Shown: positions 10,241 to 18,778, numbered from the stretch's first letter. The stretch: DNA of 64,000 nucleotides from Chryseobacterium sp. MYb264 (GCF_035974275.1 NZ_CP142422.1:372001-436000); one strand, 5' to 3'. Made by a program: numbers and translations. Notes: a model not told the origin generated them from the letters alone.

Positions 10241-10810
10241 TTAAGGTTGATTATCTGTTTTTTGTAGAAAGCTTTCTCTCCATTCCTGTTCTTTCTGATG
10301 TTCAGAAGCATTATTAATTGTTATGGAGTCTGTTAATTGCCATTTATTATTCTTCAGCGTAAATAATTGTTCCTTATATTTTTCATTTTGATAATAAACA
10401 GGATCTCCCTGAGGATTATAATTCAAATCATCTTTTGGAATTAAATAAATATAAATATCAAAGTCTTTTTTGACCTGTTCAATGCTTAATAGGTTTACTT
10501 TCTCTACTTCTGAATCGATTTGATCATCTGAAATCGTCAGTTTATTTTTTGGAAATAAGTAAATAATAAGGTTTCCAAAGGTATTTCCTTCTTTTGGATT
10601 GTAAATGCATCCGTAATCGGCTGTGAGAAAATAGTTTTCATCGTAAGCATAATCGCTGCATTTTAATACCGCATCAAAGTTTGGAACGTTTTGAATCTGA
10701 CTTTTTCCTACGCTGTCTTTTCCTTCCTGAGTTTTATTACACTGAAAGAATAATACAATAACCGAGAAGAAAAGTATATTGACTTTGAATAATTTATTTG
10801 ATCCTGTCAT
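10241..10810 (-). CDS. Small lipoprotein, unknown (distal end of T6SS cargo island)
   Basis: 189 aa with a hydrophobic leader ending in the lipobox VLFFQC at about residue 24, followed by a Lys/Ser-rich linker. No domain was recognised. It overlaps the preceding lipoprotein gene by 17 bp and is the last gene of a long minus-strand run of lipoproteins downstream of T6SS effectors. By position it may be an orphan immunity or accessory lipoprotein, but nothing in its own sequence proves that. Confidence 0.75.
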   Translation of the reverse strand: MTGSNKLFKVNILFFSVIVLFFQCNKTQEGKDSVGKSQIQNVPNFDAVLKCSDYAYDENYFLTADYGCIYNPKEGNTFGNLIIYLFPKNKLTISDDQIDSEVEKVNLLSIEQVKKDFDIYIYLIPKDDLNYNPQGDPVYYQNEKYKEQLFTLKNNKWQLTDSITINNASEHQKEQEWRESFLQKTDNQP

Positions 10811-11654
10811 AAACTCTCTGAGGGATTTTATTTACACTTTTATTTTGCTTTTTCATCAGCGAAAGGTAAAAATTATAATGTTTTTTCGCTTCATCTTGAC
10901 TGTTGATTTTCCATTCGACATCGGCCAGATTTAAATAGGCAACCACCCGTTCAGGATATTGGGCGATGATGTGTTGAAGTAAAAGCTCAGATTCTTTATT
11001 GGCATCTTTCTGTTCTAATAAAAATGCTAAATTGTTTGCAGATTCAGCATCCGTTATGGCAATCTTATTTTGTGAAATTTCAGGATAATTGATGAAAATG
11101 TCTTCATTCGTTTCGTTTAAAGTATTTTTTGCAAATATTTTGTTATTTGTATCGAAATAATTAATAGCCGCATTATTTTGTGAAAATATTTCCTCCAGTT
11201 GATCTCCCAATGACTGAATATTTTCAAAGCTTTTACCTTTCATATCAATCGGTTCAAAATAGATGCGGTTACCCATAAGACCGCCTTTTCCGAATTTTAA
11301 AACTTCTTTATAAACAAGGAAAATACCTCTGTCGGAATAGATAAAATTATACTTTTCTTTCATTTTAGTAGCAGAAGCATTCAATTCATACATCAAATAA
11401 AATTCGTTGTTCTCACCTTTAATAAAATCCGTTGAAATGGACATTTCATCGACAATCAAACCTTCATAAATTGTCTTTTTTCCGTTACAAAGCAAAATGA
11501 TATTTTTTTCTTCCCGCTGGACGGTGCACTCCGAAGCAGAATACGACTTTTCATGAGGTACAAAAGGCTTATTTTCTTTTATCTGCTTTGCTGATTCTTT
11601 ACTGCATGAAAGAATAAAAAATGAGAGTAGAAGTATAATGAATGGTTTTTCCAT
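10794..11654 (-). CDS. Lipoprotein with C-terminal TPR-like repeat
   Basis: 286 aa with signal peptide MEKPFIILLLSFFILSC and lipidated Cys at about residue 17. The middle region is not recognised. Residues about 205-270 read as tetratricopeptide helices (NNLAFLLEQKDANKESELLL, VVAYLNLADVEWKINSQDEA). It overlaps the next lipoprotein gene by 17 bp, so the two are probably co-translated. Position within the lipoprotein block suggests an envelope protein, possibly immunity-related; this is inference only. Confidence 0.78.
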   Translation of the reverse strand: MEKPFIILLLSFFILSCSKESAKQIKENKPFVPHEKSYSASECTVQREEKNIILLCNGKKTIYEGLIVDEMSISTDFIKGENNEFYLMYELNASATKMKEKYNFIYSDRGIFLVYKEVLKFGKGGLMGNRIYFEPIDMKGKSFENIQSLGDQLEEIFSQNNAAINYFDTNNKIFAKNTLNETNEDIFINYPEISQNKIAITDAESANNLAFLLEQKDANKESELLLQHIIAQYPERVVAYLNLADVEWKINSQDEAKKHYNFYLSLMKKQNKSVNKIPQRVYDRIK

Positions 11655-11675
11655 GATAAGAATCTGATTTATTGA

Positions 11676-12218
11676 TTAATAACACTTTTTTAGAACAATG
11701 TCTTTTTCTTGACTTTCCTGGTTGAAATTAGATTCTGTAAAATCCCTTGCCTTTATTTTATCATTGTAAAAGCCGTACCAGTAAAAATGTAATGTTTTAT
11801 CATCAATAACTTTTACATAAGCAATGGTTTTATCATTTAAATAATCTTTCCAGGGTAACTTAATCCCAAAATTACCTAAATCTTCAGGAATATTTTTGAG
11901 TTTATAGGCAATACCTTTCTCAGAATCATATCTTTTGGTCTCCACAAGTTGAATATAAATCTGATTAGACATGACCACTAAAGAGGCTTGCTTCCCTTTA
12001 ATAGTCATACTTCCGATTCCTTCGGTACAATTCGTTTGCCATGTACCGTCTGCGGAATAAGATATTGTACTGACTGATTTATCCAATGATTGCTGAGACT
12101 CGTTAGGTTTATCTAAAATAGAGTTATGATGACCTGGTTTCTTTACCTCTTTTGATTGATTACACTGTAAGAATAAAAGGGCAGGAATTAATAAAAACAA
12201 AAATTTAATTTTTTTCAT
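11676..12218 (-). CDS. Lipoprotein, immunity-like; source of the duplicated 232-bp segment
   Basis: 180 aa with a type II signal peptide (FLFLLIPALLFLQC). The mature part begins with a GTWQTNC motif and is beta-rich (GSMTIKGKQASLVVMSNQIY). Bases 11835-12066, coding for the central portion, recur with no mismatch at 13823-14054. The protein fits the pattern of periplasm-facing lipoproteins that protect against wall- or envelope-directed T6SS toxins, but no family was recognised. Confidence 0.78.
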   Translation of the reverse strand: MKKIKFLFLLIPALLFLQCNQSKEVKKPGHHNSILDKPNESQQSLDKSVSTISYSADGTWQTNCTEGIGSMTIKGKQASLVVMSNQIYIQLVETKRYDSEKGIAYKLKNIPEDLGNFGIKLPWKDYLNDKTIAYVKVIDDKTLHFYWYGFYNDKIKARDFTESNFNQESQEKDIVLKKCY

Positions 12219-12250
12219 CGATTCAATTATTAAAAAAAATCATTTAACAA

Positions 12251-12805
12251 TTAGTTCTTCAGTATTTTACCGTTTTTATCAATCTTATATTTTTCAAAAG
12301 CTTTCGCATCCCCTGTGTTTCCGTGATATTTTTCAATAGAAAAGTCTGAAAATATTTTAAATGTAACCGGATTTTCATCTCCAATAGCTCCAATATCTTT
12401 ATAATCAATTATTTTATTGTTTCCGGAGGTTATCAGGATGAAATATTCTGAATCACCACGAGACATACTCGTCACTAAATATTCAAACTCTTTATCCGAA
12501 CGAATGAGAAAGCCTTTGTAAGTTTCCCCATCATAGTTTTTGCTTTTTAAGAAGTCGATTAAATTTTGATTTAATTCATATGATGGATATTTAGTTTCAG
12601 AATATTCATCTTTAAAATATTGGTAGAAACTAAAGGGAAGCTCAACTTTAGCTGAATTTTTCTGAATAAGTAAATGCTTTTCTTCTACCGCTTTTTTTTC
12701 AGAATCTTTTGGAATTGGATCTGTTGAAGAAGTTTTACTGCATGAAATACTGACAGACAATAAAATCCCCAAAACTATTCTGTAAGTATAAACTGTCCGA
12801 ATCAT
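12251..12805 (-). CDS. Small lipoprotein, unknown
   Basis: 184 aa. The leader MIRTVYTYRIVLGILLSVSISC ends in a Cys lipobox. The mature part has the helix-like segment LPFSFYQYFKDEYSETKYPSY and a strand-rich core (EYFILITSGNNKIIDYKDIG) but no family was recognised. Its start overlaps the stop of the gene at 12802 by 4 bp, so both are in one transcriptional unit. It is grouped by position with the immunity-like lipoproteins of this island. Confidence 0.75.
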   Translation of the reverse strand: MIRTVYTYRIVLGILLSVSISCSKTSSTDPIPKDSEKKAVEEKHLLIQKNSAKVELPFSFYQYFKDEYSETKYPSYELNQNLIDFLKSKNYDGETYKGFLIRSDKEFEYLVTSMSRGDSEYFILITSGNNKIIDYKDIGAIGDENPVTFKIFSDFSIEKYHGNTGDAKAFEKYKIDKNGKILKN

Positions 12806-13344
12806 AAATGGTCTTTGCTTATTTTAAATCCTTTTGCCTCTGGTTTTGTAATGATATCGGAATCAATCCATTCAGATTGTACATAATAAATTCCGTGATC
12901 TTCTATTAAAATGAACTCAGGATTCATTTTTTCACCAAGCGTATATCCTTGTCTGTTTTCTTTATGTTTTAATATCAATCTATTTCCTTCTGCTATAGCT
13001 CTCAATTCATCTATGAAACCGATTTGATATCCATTTCCAGATGCAATAGTTTGATCATTAGTGATTTTAATTTCCAGATCCCATCCGGCATTGATACCTC
13101 CTATTTGTCCATATGCAAAGCGCGCGGTGTAAGTACCGAGCCATTTTTTATCGATGTTATTTTTCTCTTGCTTGTTCTTATTCTGTGTGTCAATAGTGGA
13201 GGTGACTGTTGTAATTGAAGAGTGGTTAATTTCAGATTCAATCTTTTTGTTTTTTGAACTTGGAGTCTTATTATCCTTACACGAAAGTACAATGAATACT
13301 AAGCAAACCAAATGTATTATAATTTTGTGTTGATATAATCTCAT
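12802..13344 (-). CDS. Small lipoprotein with WLGTYTARF beta domain
   Basis: 180 aa with lipobox VLSC at about residue 22 and a low-complexity Lys/Ser/Thr linker to about residue 65. A compact beta domain then begins KWLGTYTARFAYGQIGG and continues WDLEIKITNDQTIASGNGYQIGF. This looks like a lipocalin-like or small barrel fold, similar in pattern to DUF5991-type lipoproteins; that comparison is from memory and uncertain. A 4-bp overlap with the next gene indicates coupling. Probably outer-membrane or periplasmic and possibly an immunity factor. Confidence 0.75.
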   Translation of the reverse strand: MRLYQHKIIIHLVCLVFIVLSCKDNKTPSSKNKKIESEINHSSITTVTSTIDTQNKNKQEKNNIDKKWLGTYTARFAYGQIGGINAGWDLEIKITNDQTIASGNGYQIGFIDELRAIAEGNRLILKHKENRQGYTLGEKMNPEFILIEDHGIYYVQSEWIDSDIITKPEAKGFKISKDHL

Positions 13345-13391
13345 ATTTTTTATTTGAATATAGGTAGTAATAATAACAATATCCCAGAGTA

Positions 13392-13760
13392 TTATTTTAA
13401 ATTATCTATAAATTCATAAGTCGTGCGGCAGAAATCTACGGATCCAAAATTATTTTCACTCCACGTTTTTAAAGGCATATCCTTGTTCGCTTTTGCATCA
13501 AAGGTTTCCTGGCTGAACTTGTATAAAATAAAATTATTATCCCTCAAGATTCTGCTCCCACTTTCCAGCAATTTTTCTTAGATCATTAAAAGACTATAGC
13601 TTTTTTATTTTTTTACTTTCTAAATTGATTTGGAAATTTTCTACCTTCTGCATTTTTGCTGAAGTAGCATTTTTCCCACTGCTATATTTTAAATTAATTT
13701 TTAAATCTTTTTCAATTGTAAAATCGATATAATAAGAAAATGGATGCAAAAAACGTCATC
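13392..13760 (-). pseudogene. Decayed gene remnant with nonsense codon and frameshift
   Basis: The minus strand shows protein-like sequence broken in two places. One frame reads HPFSYYIDFTIEKDLKINLK and continues to an in-frame TAG at 13594-13596, then SFNDLRKIAGKWEQNL, then stops at 13537-13539. The adjacent frame picks up with RDNNFILYKFSQETFDAKAN and ends at the TAA at 13392-13394. Together they look like a former lipoprotein or immunity gene. No intact relative was recognised in the window. Confidence 0.55.
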
Positions 13761-13822
13761 ATTATAATAAAAAAATTCATTTTGATAATATTACTTTTTA
13801 AATTCATTATCGGACAAGAATG

Positions 13823-14054
13823 ATTTAAATAATCTTTCCAGGGTAACTTAATCCCAAAATTACCTAAATCTTCAGGAATATTTTTGAGTTTATAGGCAAT
13901 ACCTTTCTCAGAATCATATCTTTTGGTCTCCACAAGTTGAATATAAATCTGATTAGACATGACCACTAAAGAGGCTTGCTTCCCTTTAATAGTCATACTT
14001 CCGATTCCTTCGGTACAATTCGTTTGCCATGTACCGTCTGCGGAATAAGATATT
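13823..14054 (-). pseudogene. Perfect 232-bp duplicate of an internal part of the lipoprotein gene at 11676
   Basis: By direct comparison this segment is identical to 11835-12066, same orientation, offset 1988 bp. It encodes the central portion of that lipoprotein without its signal peptide or C-terminus. The open frame it creates (13712-13996) is a chimera that ends in unrelated sequence and should not be called a gene. It adjoins a decayed gene on one side and an effector fragment on the other. Confidence 0.85.
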
Positions 14055-14156
14055 CCCTAACCATATTAATGGCGTAAATTTTAAAATATAATGAACCATT
14101 TACATAACTGATGAAAACCTGTTCAGTATCAATAGCAATACAGAAATAGGCTTCGT
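14055..14156 (-). pseudogene. Orphan fragment of a T6SS effector N-terminal domain
   Basis: The minus strand reads EAYFCIAIDTEQVFI followed by NGSLYFKIYAINMV. This aligns with DGYFCDAGDTEKLYN and KPLYFKLYAINMV in the effector gene at 15105-16934 (DNA around 16709-16800). The match at base level is clear but diverged, so it derives from a paralogue and not from a recent copy. It lies immediately after the stop of the lipoprotein gene at 14157 and joins the 232-bp duplicate directly. Confidence 0.7.
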
Positions 14157-15098
14157 TTATTTCTTGTTCAATTCATGTTGTTCTGAAGAAGTTTCCCACC
14201 GTCCATTAGAGTTAAGTTTATATTGGTTTAAGTTAATGTGGCAACATCCAACAATGCTCTGTACTGTAATTGTTTTATTAGCCTTACTTATATCTTCTGC
14301 TAATATTCCATGTTGTAAAGGAAAAGAATCTGCAGGAGAAAAATTTCCATTTTTATCTTGAAAATAATACTCATATAATTTCCCCGAGCTACCCCCATTA
14401 TCCCAAACAAATGCAAAATCTTCTAATCCATCAAAATTAAAGTCTTTAATAATTAAATCATTACAAGGCAAATCGCTGTATACTGACCATGAATTTGGTT
14501 CAAAATAAATCTCTTGCGATTTTTTATTTTTTAGATTTGTTACTGTAATCCATGCGGATACTGGATACTTTTGTTCTTTGTCATTTCGGTATTCTCCTGC
14601 TTCTAAGATAAATTTATATTTATTGAAGACGTCGCTGATATTACAAGATTTACTTTTTTGCTGACAAGACTTATTTTCAATAGTATTTAATTTTTTCTCT
14701 ATAATAAATAGATTTGTATCATAATCATTCAATTTACATGATATAATACCTTGTTCTCTATCTATCCAATTTAAAATGTAGTAAGATGATTCTTGTTTAT
14801 CTAAATACAGATAGGTCTCATTTCCTTCATTTCTCACATGGTTAATACTAAAATTAGAATTTTCCATAGGTGTATGATCATAGATTGTATTTTTACCTAC
14901 TTCAATAAATTTATTAGAGTCTGTACAATAATAATATTTTTCGTTGTTTTTGTCTATTGGTAACCATTTTCCTATGTATGAATTGTTATCAGTCTCTACT
15001 TGTTTATTGTCGATTGGATTTTTTTCATCTTTTGTTTGACATGATGATAACATCGAAAAAAACAACCATAAATATGATATTTGACTTAATTTTTTCAT
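14157..15098 (-). CDS. Lipoprotein, probable immunity partner of the adjacent peptidoglycan hydrolase effector
   Basis: 313 aa with signal peptide and lipobox MLSSC at about residue 20. The C-terminal third contains IKDFNFDGLEDFAFVWDNGG, an FG-GAP/VCBS-like calcium-loop repeat as in XAC2610-type proteins, and a YYFQDKNGNF strand. The start lies 6 bp after the stop of the effector gene, the typical position of a cognate immunity gene. A periplasm-facing lipoprotein would be correctly placed to block a cell-wall hydrolase. The immunity role is inferred from location and topology. Confidence 0.78.
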   Translation of the reverse strand: MKKLSQISYLWLFFSMLSSCQTKDEKNPIDNKQVETDNNSYIGKWLPIDKNNEKYYYCTDSNKFIEVGKNTIYDHTPMENSNFSINHVRNEGNETYLYLDKQESSYYILNWIDREQGIISCKLNDYDTNLFIIEKKLNTIENKSCQQKSKSCNISDVFNKYKFILEAGEYRNDKEQKYPVSAWITVTNLKNKKSQEIYFEPNSWSVYSDLPCNDLIIKDFNFDGLEDFAFVWDNGGSSGKLYEYYFQDKNGNFSPADSFPLQHGILAEDISKANKTITVQSIVGCCHINLNQYKLNSNGRWETSSEQHELNKK

Positions 15099-15104
15099 TA
15101 TTTT

Positions 15105-16898
15105 TTAGTTTTTTCTTATTTGAGTTACTGTATATAAATGACCATTATAAACTGTAGTTCCTTTTAAGGAATAATTTGTTTTATCGAAATATAATCTATT
15201 GTTATCACTTGCTCCTTTCTCTATATGACTCGTACCTACATCATAAAAGAGATAATAACATTTTTCTCCATCACATTTCCGTCCAATTATAACTACGAAG
15301 TGATCAGTAGAATGATCAGCATTATTATTAATTTTGTATCCTATCCCATGATCAACACCGACTTGCACCGGATGTCCCTTCTCTAATTCGCTATCTAAAT
15401 AAGCAATGGCTTCCTTTGAAATCTCAGTATTGATTATCAATTTGGTATGTTTATCGTCTTCAATTGCTGTCTGATATAATTTTAATAAAGATGTAGCTTT
15501 AAGTCCGTTATTTATTAATATATCATCACAAGTTTTTTTACAAGCAACCATTTGTCTGTCACGTGCTCCCCATTTTGGGTCAAATTGTGTTTGCCATTTT
15601 ATTTTATCTCTCAAATCAATTTCTGATTTTCCACATAGCGATTTTTCCAGCCCTAATTTTTGTGAATTTTCTCCGCAACAACTTTTACCAAATTCTTTAA
15701 GAAATCCTTTTTTTAAATGTAATGGGCTTCTCCCTGCAAGTTCTTCTTTATAAAATTGGTTATATAATTCTAATGCTTTTTCCATTGTTTCAATAGGCTG
15801 ACCGTATTGACCAGGTGGTAAACTTGCCCATTCAAAACTCCCATATTTTTCTGTCGCACCTTTTATATCACCTTTTATTATTAAATCTAACATACCTGCT
15901 CTTTTGTGTTCGAACAAAATTACACAAAACTTGTCTTGTCCTTCTGCTGAGAAATCTATCACACTGTAAGCTTTTCTCTTATTAATCATATCTCTATCAT
16001 TCCAATTATATCCCATTACCTGATATGCGCCAGCAGCAGAACTATATACTTTTTCTCCATTTTTCTTCGTATACCAATATACTGGTATTTGAGGATGACT
16101 ATTCATATCCTTATTATGAGGCGATTTTGTAAAATTATCTCCACCAAATAATTTGGTATACCCAGCTTCGAAATCATTTGATATATAAACAATTTCGTTC
16201 TTTTTTGTTTCTTTATTATATTTTGACGATTTTATTAATTCTCCAGTACCTTCTCCTACACGAAGCATTCTCATATATGCTCTCACTTTAGCTTCGCATT
16301 CACATACACCGTTTTCATTTTCACCTTTTTTACTTAACGTCTCTCTTCCCACTTTCACAGCCCCTTTATTTTCCACCATATCGGGAAGCTTCGCGGTCGC
16401 ATATAAAATGGCAAGATCTGCTTTCTCCAGATAAGCTGCTTTTTCTTTTGCCTCTTTTCCTTCGCCTTCGGTTATTTTTACAACGGCAGCGATTTTAAAA
16501 TAATTTTTAGGTTTTCCTAATTTTGAAGGATCAACTTTCACGATAAGTTCCCCTTTTTTATTGATGGTTCCTTCCACTTTATGGAAGAATGTCTCTTTAG
16601 AAAACTTGTCCTGAACGTCTTTCCAGTCTTTCCATTGTTTGGCACTCCACGCAAATCCGAAATAAGGATCCGACTGGGTCATAAAATGAATCTCCACTTT
16701 TTTATCCACCATATTAATGGCGTATAATTTAAAGTATAAAGGTTTATCGATAGGAGAGTTGTACAGTTTTTCGGTATCTCCGGCATCACAGAAATAGCCA
16801 TCCACAATCTTGGGAACGTTGGAAACATTTAAATATTCACCTAAAGATTTATCCCCATTAAGAACTTGTAATAAAGGATCTTTAGGGACTAATTTCAT
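15105..16898 (-). CDS. T6SS effector: GH104-type lysozyme plus C39-like cysteine peptidase
   Basis: The ATG at 16898 is preferred; an alternative GTG at 16934 gives 609 aa, and numbering here follows that longer form. Residues about 40-200 form a beta-rich N-terminal module (LYFKLYAINMVDKKVEIHF). Residues about 215-400 match lambda-R/GH104 transglycosylases: MLRVGEGT with Glu228 as likely catalytic acid, YSSAAGAYQV, then EWASLPPGQYGQ. Residues about 440-609 resemble C39-like peptidases: WQTQFDPKW, Cys465 in MVACKKTC, His545 in DHFVVIIG and Asp565. It should cleave both glycan and peptide parts of peptidoglycan in the target periplasm. It overlaps the PAAR-like gene by 17 bp and is followed by its probable immunity gene. 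Confidence 0.85.
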   Translation of the reverse strand: MKLVPKDPLLQVLNGDKSLGEYLNVSNVPKIVDGYFCDAGDTEKLYNSPIDKPLYFKLYAINMVDKKVEIHFMTQSDPYFGFAWSAKQWKDWKDVQDKFSKETFFHKVEGTINKKGELIVKVDPSKLGKPKNYFKIAAVVKITEGEGKEAKEKAAYLEKADLAILYATAKLPDMVENKGAVKVGRETLSKKGENENGVCECEAKVRAYMRMLRVGEGTGELIKSSKYNKETKKNEIVYISNDFEAGYTKLFGGDNFTKSPHNKDMNSHPQIPVYWYTKKNGEKVYSSAAGAYQVMGYNWNDRDMINKRKAYSVIDFSAEGQDKFCVILFEHKRAGMLDLIIKGDIKGATEKYGSFEWASLPPGQYGQPIETMEKALELYNQFYKEELAGRSPLHLKKGFLKEFGKSCCGENSQKLGLEKSLCGKSEIDLRDKIKWQTQFDPKWGARDRQMVACKKTCDDILINNGLKATSLLKLYQTAIEDDKHTKLIINTEISKEAIAYLDSELEKGHPVQVGVDHGIGYKINNNADHSTDHFVVIIGRKCDGEKCYYLFYDVGTSHIEKGASDNNRLYFDKTNYSLKGTTVYNGHLYTVTQIRKN

Positions 16899-17472
16899 AG
16901 GTCTTTCCCCACTTGGGAGCCAGAGCCAGGGCACAGGGAAGATACCCTCCAGATGATGGTTTCAGAGTACATTTCCCGAAAGTAGCGGCAGGTGGATTAA
17001 AGGTTTTATCCTCTTCTGTGGCAGCCAGTTTTCCCTGCTCATCGTTCAGAACAATAATGGAGTGAGTGGTCACCTGAAGATTAGCAGTCTGCTTTGGGTT
17101 TTCAGCTTTATCACAGACACATTTTGCATCGTGGACCACAAAATATTTTCCGTCATGATCACTTTTAGAAGCCTGCTCACTTTTCTTTTCCTCATCCTCT
17201 TTTTTCTTTTCCTGATCCTGCTTTTGCTCGGCATTTTTCTGCTCTTCAGCGGGATCGGGTGGAGGAGTCTCCCCGTTCATAGTGTAGATCTCGTCCTGAG
17301 AGGGCGTCATCAGTTTAAAACCTGCGTAAGGTGTCGTCGATGTTTTCTGATCAGAACTTACCTGATCATTATGATACTGCTGAAGTTTTGTCCAGTCTTT
17401 GATACCCAGTTTGCTGGCGATATCCTGAAGCGTTTCTCCGCTTTGCACGGTATAGGGGATGGAGGCTGACAT
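16882..17472 (-). CDS. LysM plus DUF4280 PAAR-like spike protein
   Basis: 196 aa. The N-terminal LysM (residues about 6-55) reads YTVQSGETLQDIASKLGI. A Glu/Lys/Gln-rich coiled linker spans about 70-105. The C-terminal DUF4280 (about 108-190) has the Cys-rich pattern VCDKAENPKQTANLQV, FGKCTLKPSSGG and LPCALALAPKW. DUF4280 is the PAAR-like tip used by several contractile injection systems; here it probably caps VgrG and docks the downstream wall-degrading effector. It lies 3 bp after the gene at 17476 and overlaps the effector, so the three genes are one translational unit. Confidence 0.87.
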   Translation of the reverse strand: MSASIPYTVQSGETLQDIASKLGIKDWTKLQQYHNDQVSSDQKTSTTPYAGFKLMTPSQDEIYTMNGETPPPDPAEEQKNAEQKQDQEKKKEDEEKKSEQASKSDHDGKYFVVHDAKCVCDKAENPKQTANLQVTTHSIIVLNDEQGKLAATEEDKTFNPPAATFGKCTLKPSSGGYLPCALALAPKWGKTYEISP

Positions 17473-17475
17473 ACT

Positions 17476-18279
17476 TTACTTTGTTTCAATGGTGATGGTG
17501 TGTTGGTAATAAAATTTTTTCTCTGCTTCTACGCAGACATACGTTTCCGCTTTTTCTATCCTTCCGGTTTTTCCGGTATAGCTGATGTTGTTCTGAAAAT
17601 CGGCATAGAGTGGGAGAGTCTCTTCCTCAAAACCCACCGGATAATCATATCGATGGATATATCTGATGATCCTGTTCATAAGCTCTTGCGCGTTATCGAT
17701 TTTAGGCTCAAAGGATAAGGTATTTTTTTCTTTTTGATACTGGGTGTTGCCTTTCCATTCGGTGATGCCTATGGGAAGGACTTTCCAGGAAGTTTCATAT
17801 TGGTGGTTCGGGTTAAATTTCTGTAAACCGTATTCCAGCATTTTCATAAAATGCAGCTGCCCGATAAAATGTTTTAGCTTGTCATCCGTCTGAATAGCCG
17901 CAAAAAACTGCGTCTGAATATGATCAATACCCTCGCCGCTGTAGATTTCGTGCACGGCAACATCCGTCTTTTGAATCCGTTTTCTTATTTCGCTGATGTT
18001 TTCAATACTAAGTTGGTATTTGCTTATTTTACAAAGGATTGGAAATAAAGCTTCCATATAATCATTAGCCACACCAAGGAATTTAGTATCTATCTTTTGA
18101 CCATTTACCTTAAAATTGGTTCGGTTGATTGACATTTGGTCAGTTTCCTTTTGATCCGGTTCTATATACAGCGTGTAGGAGAGCTTGGCCTCGTACTCTT
18201 CTGTACCAATTCTCACCAGACACTCATCATTGACAGTGTAGGTGGAAGTGGGAAATATTTCGGAAACTGGCGTGGTCAT
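17476..18279 (-). CDS. Hypothetical protein of T6SS spike module (possible adaptor/chaperone)
   Basis: 267 aa, soluble, no signal peptide or TM. The N-terminus is strand-rich (YTVNDECLVRIGTEEYEAKLSYTLYIE) and the middle is helical (LKHFIGQLHFMKMLEYGLQKF). No family was recognised. The stop lies 3 bp before the PAAR-like gene, and the order unknown-PAAR-effector-lipoprotein suggests an effector-loading adaptor. That role is inferred from position only. Confidence 0.7.
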   Translation of the reverse strand: MTTPVSEIFPTSTYTVNDECLVRIGTEEYEAKLSYTLYIEPDQKETDQMSINRTNFKVNGQKIDTKFLGVANDYMEALFPILCKISKYQLSIENISEIRKRIQKTDVAVHEIYSGEGIDHIQTQFFAAIQTDDKLKHFIGQLHFMKMLEYGLQKFNPNHQYETSWKVLPIGITEWKGNTQYQKEKNTLSFEPKIDNAQELMNRIIRYIHRYDYPVGFEEETLPLYADFQNNISYTGKTGRIEKAETYVCVEAEKKFYYQHTITIETK

Positions 18280-18359
18280 ATTTAGCTTTTTGGTGGGTTT
18301 ATGATTGGGTTTGTATTAATTTTTACGGATTATACTATCATTTTTTATCAATTTATAAT

Positions 18360-18581
18360 TTAAGAGTTCCTTCTCATGATCATTTTTCTTGCCGCAAAAA
18401 ATACGATAACAGCGATAATAAAACTGAAAACAAAAGATTTCAGAATATTACTGGTAGGCATATATCGATGTCCGTCCATTGTCACCGGAGGATTTATATA
18501 CGCAACAAACTGATAAATTGCCAAACCTGACAATATCATTGAGATCAATGCGATGATAAACGATATAATTCCTGTCTTCAT
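18360..18581 (-). CDS. Small two-TM membrane protein, paralogue of the one at 20893
   Basis: 73 aa with two TM helices (about 5-28 and 48-66) joined by the extracytoplasmic loop PPVTMDGHRYMPTSNILKS. That loop is almost identical to the loop in the protein at 20893-21117. The conserved loop and differing helices suggest selection on the loop. By analogy to the copy immediately behind an effector gene, it may be an immunity protein or an orphan immunity duplicate. Confidence 0.7.
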   Translation of the reverse strand: MKTGIISFIIALISMILSGLAIYQFVAYINPPVTMDGHRYMPTSNILKSFVFSFIIAVIVFFAARKMIMRRNS

Positions 18582-18595
18582 ACTTGTTTAATTAT

Positions 18596-18778
18596 TTAAT
18601 CAATAGCTTTGATTGCCTGAGCATTATTTATCATTAATAAAGCAAAAACAGAAACAATACTGAGTAGATATAAAAATGCCAATACCATAAAACTCTTTAT
18701 TCTCTGATGTCCCTTTTTTTCTTTTACACTAATGATCAGCTGGATCGCAAACAAAACGGGATATATAAAATCAAACAC
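18596..18778 (-). CDS. C-terminal half of a frameshifted multi-TM protein
   Basis: 60 aa from a GTG. The open frame actually extends upstream of this GTG and reads YFFIVDDLLIYFFIVFDF before YPVLFAIQLIISVKEKKGH, so the GTG is unlikely to be a true start. It overlaps the separately framed 74-aa reading frame upstream by 43 bp. Adding one base in the A6 run (18813-18818) or the A7 run (18782-18788) joins the two into a roughly 120-aa protein with about four TM helices. Either a pseudogene, a phase-variable gene or an assembly indel. Confidence 0.55.
   Translation of the reverse strand: MFDFIYPVLFAIQLIISVKEKKGHQRIKSFMVLAFLYLLSIVSVFALLMINNAQAIKAID

Noticed and set aside
13740..13823. Plus-strand 27-residue hydrophobic frame MDAKNVIIIIKKFILIILLF
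   Set aside because: Too short, no context, and it lies antisense to the decayed gene remnant; probably a by-product of AT-rich sequence.
13712..13996. 94-codon open frame beginning within the duplicated lipoprotein segment
   Set aside because: It starts inside the 232-bp duplicate, has no signal peptide and ends in unrelated sequence, so it is a chimeric pseudogene frame.
17062..17469. 135-codon plus-strand hydrophobic frame opposite the PAAR-like gene
   Set aside because: Antisense shadow of the Lys/Glu-rich linker of a well-supported gene.
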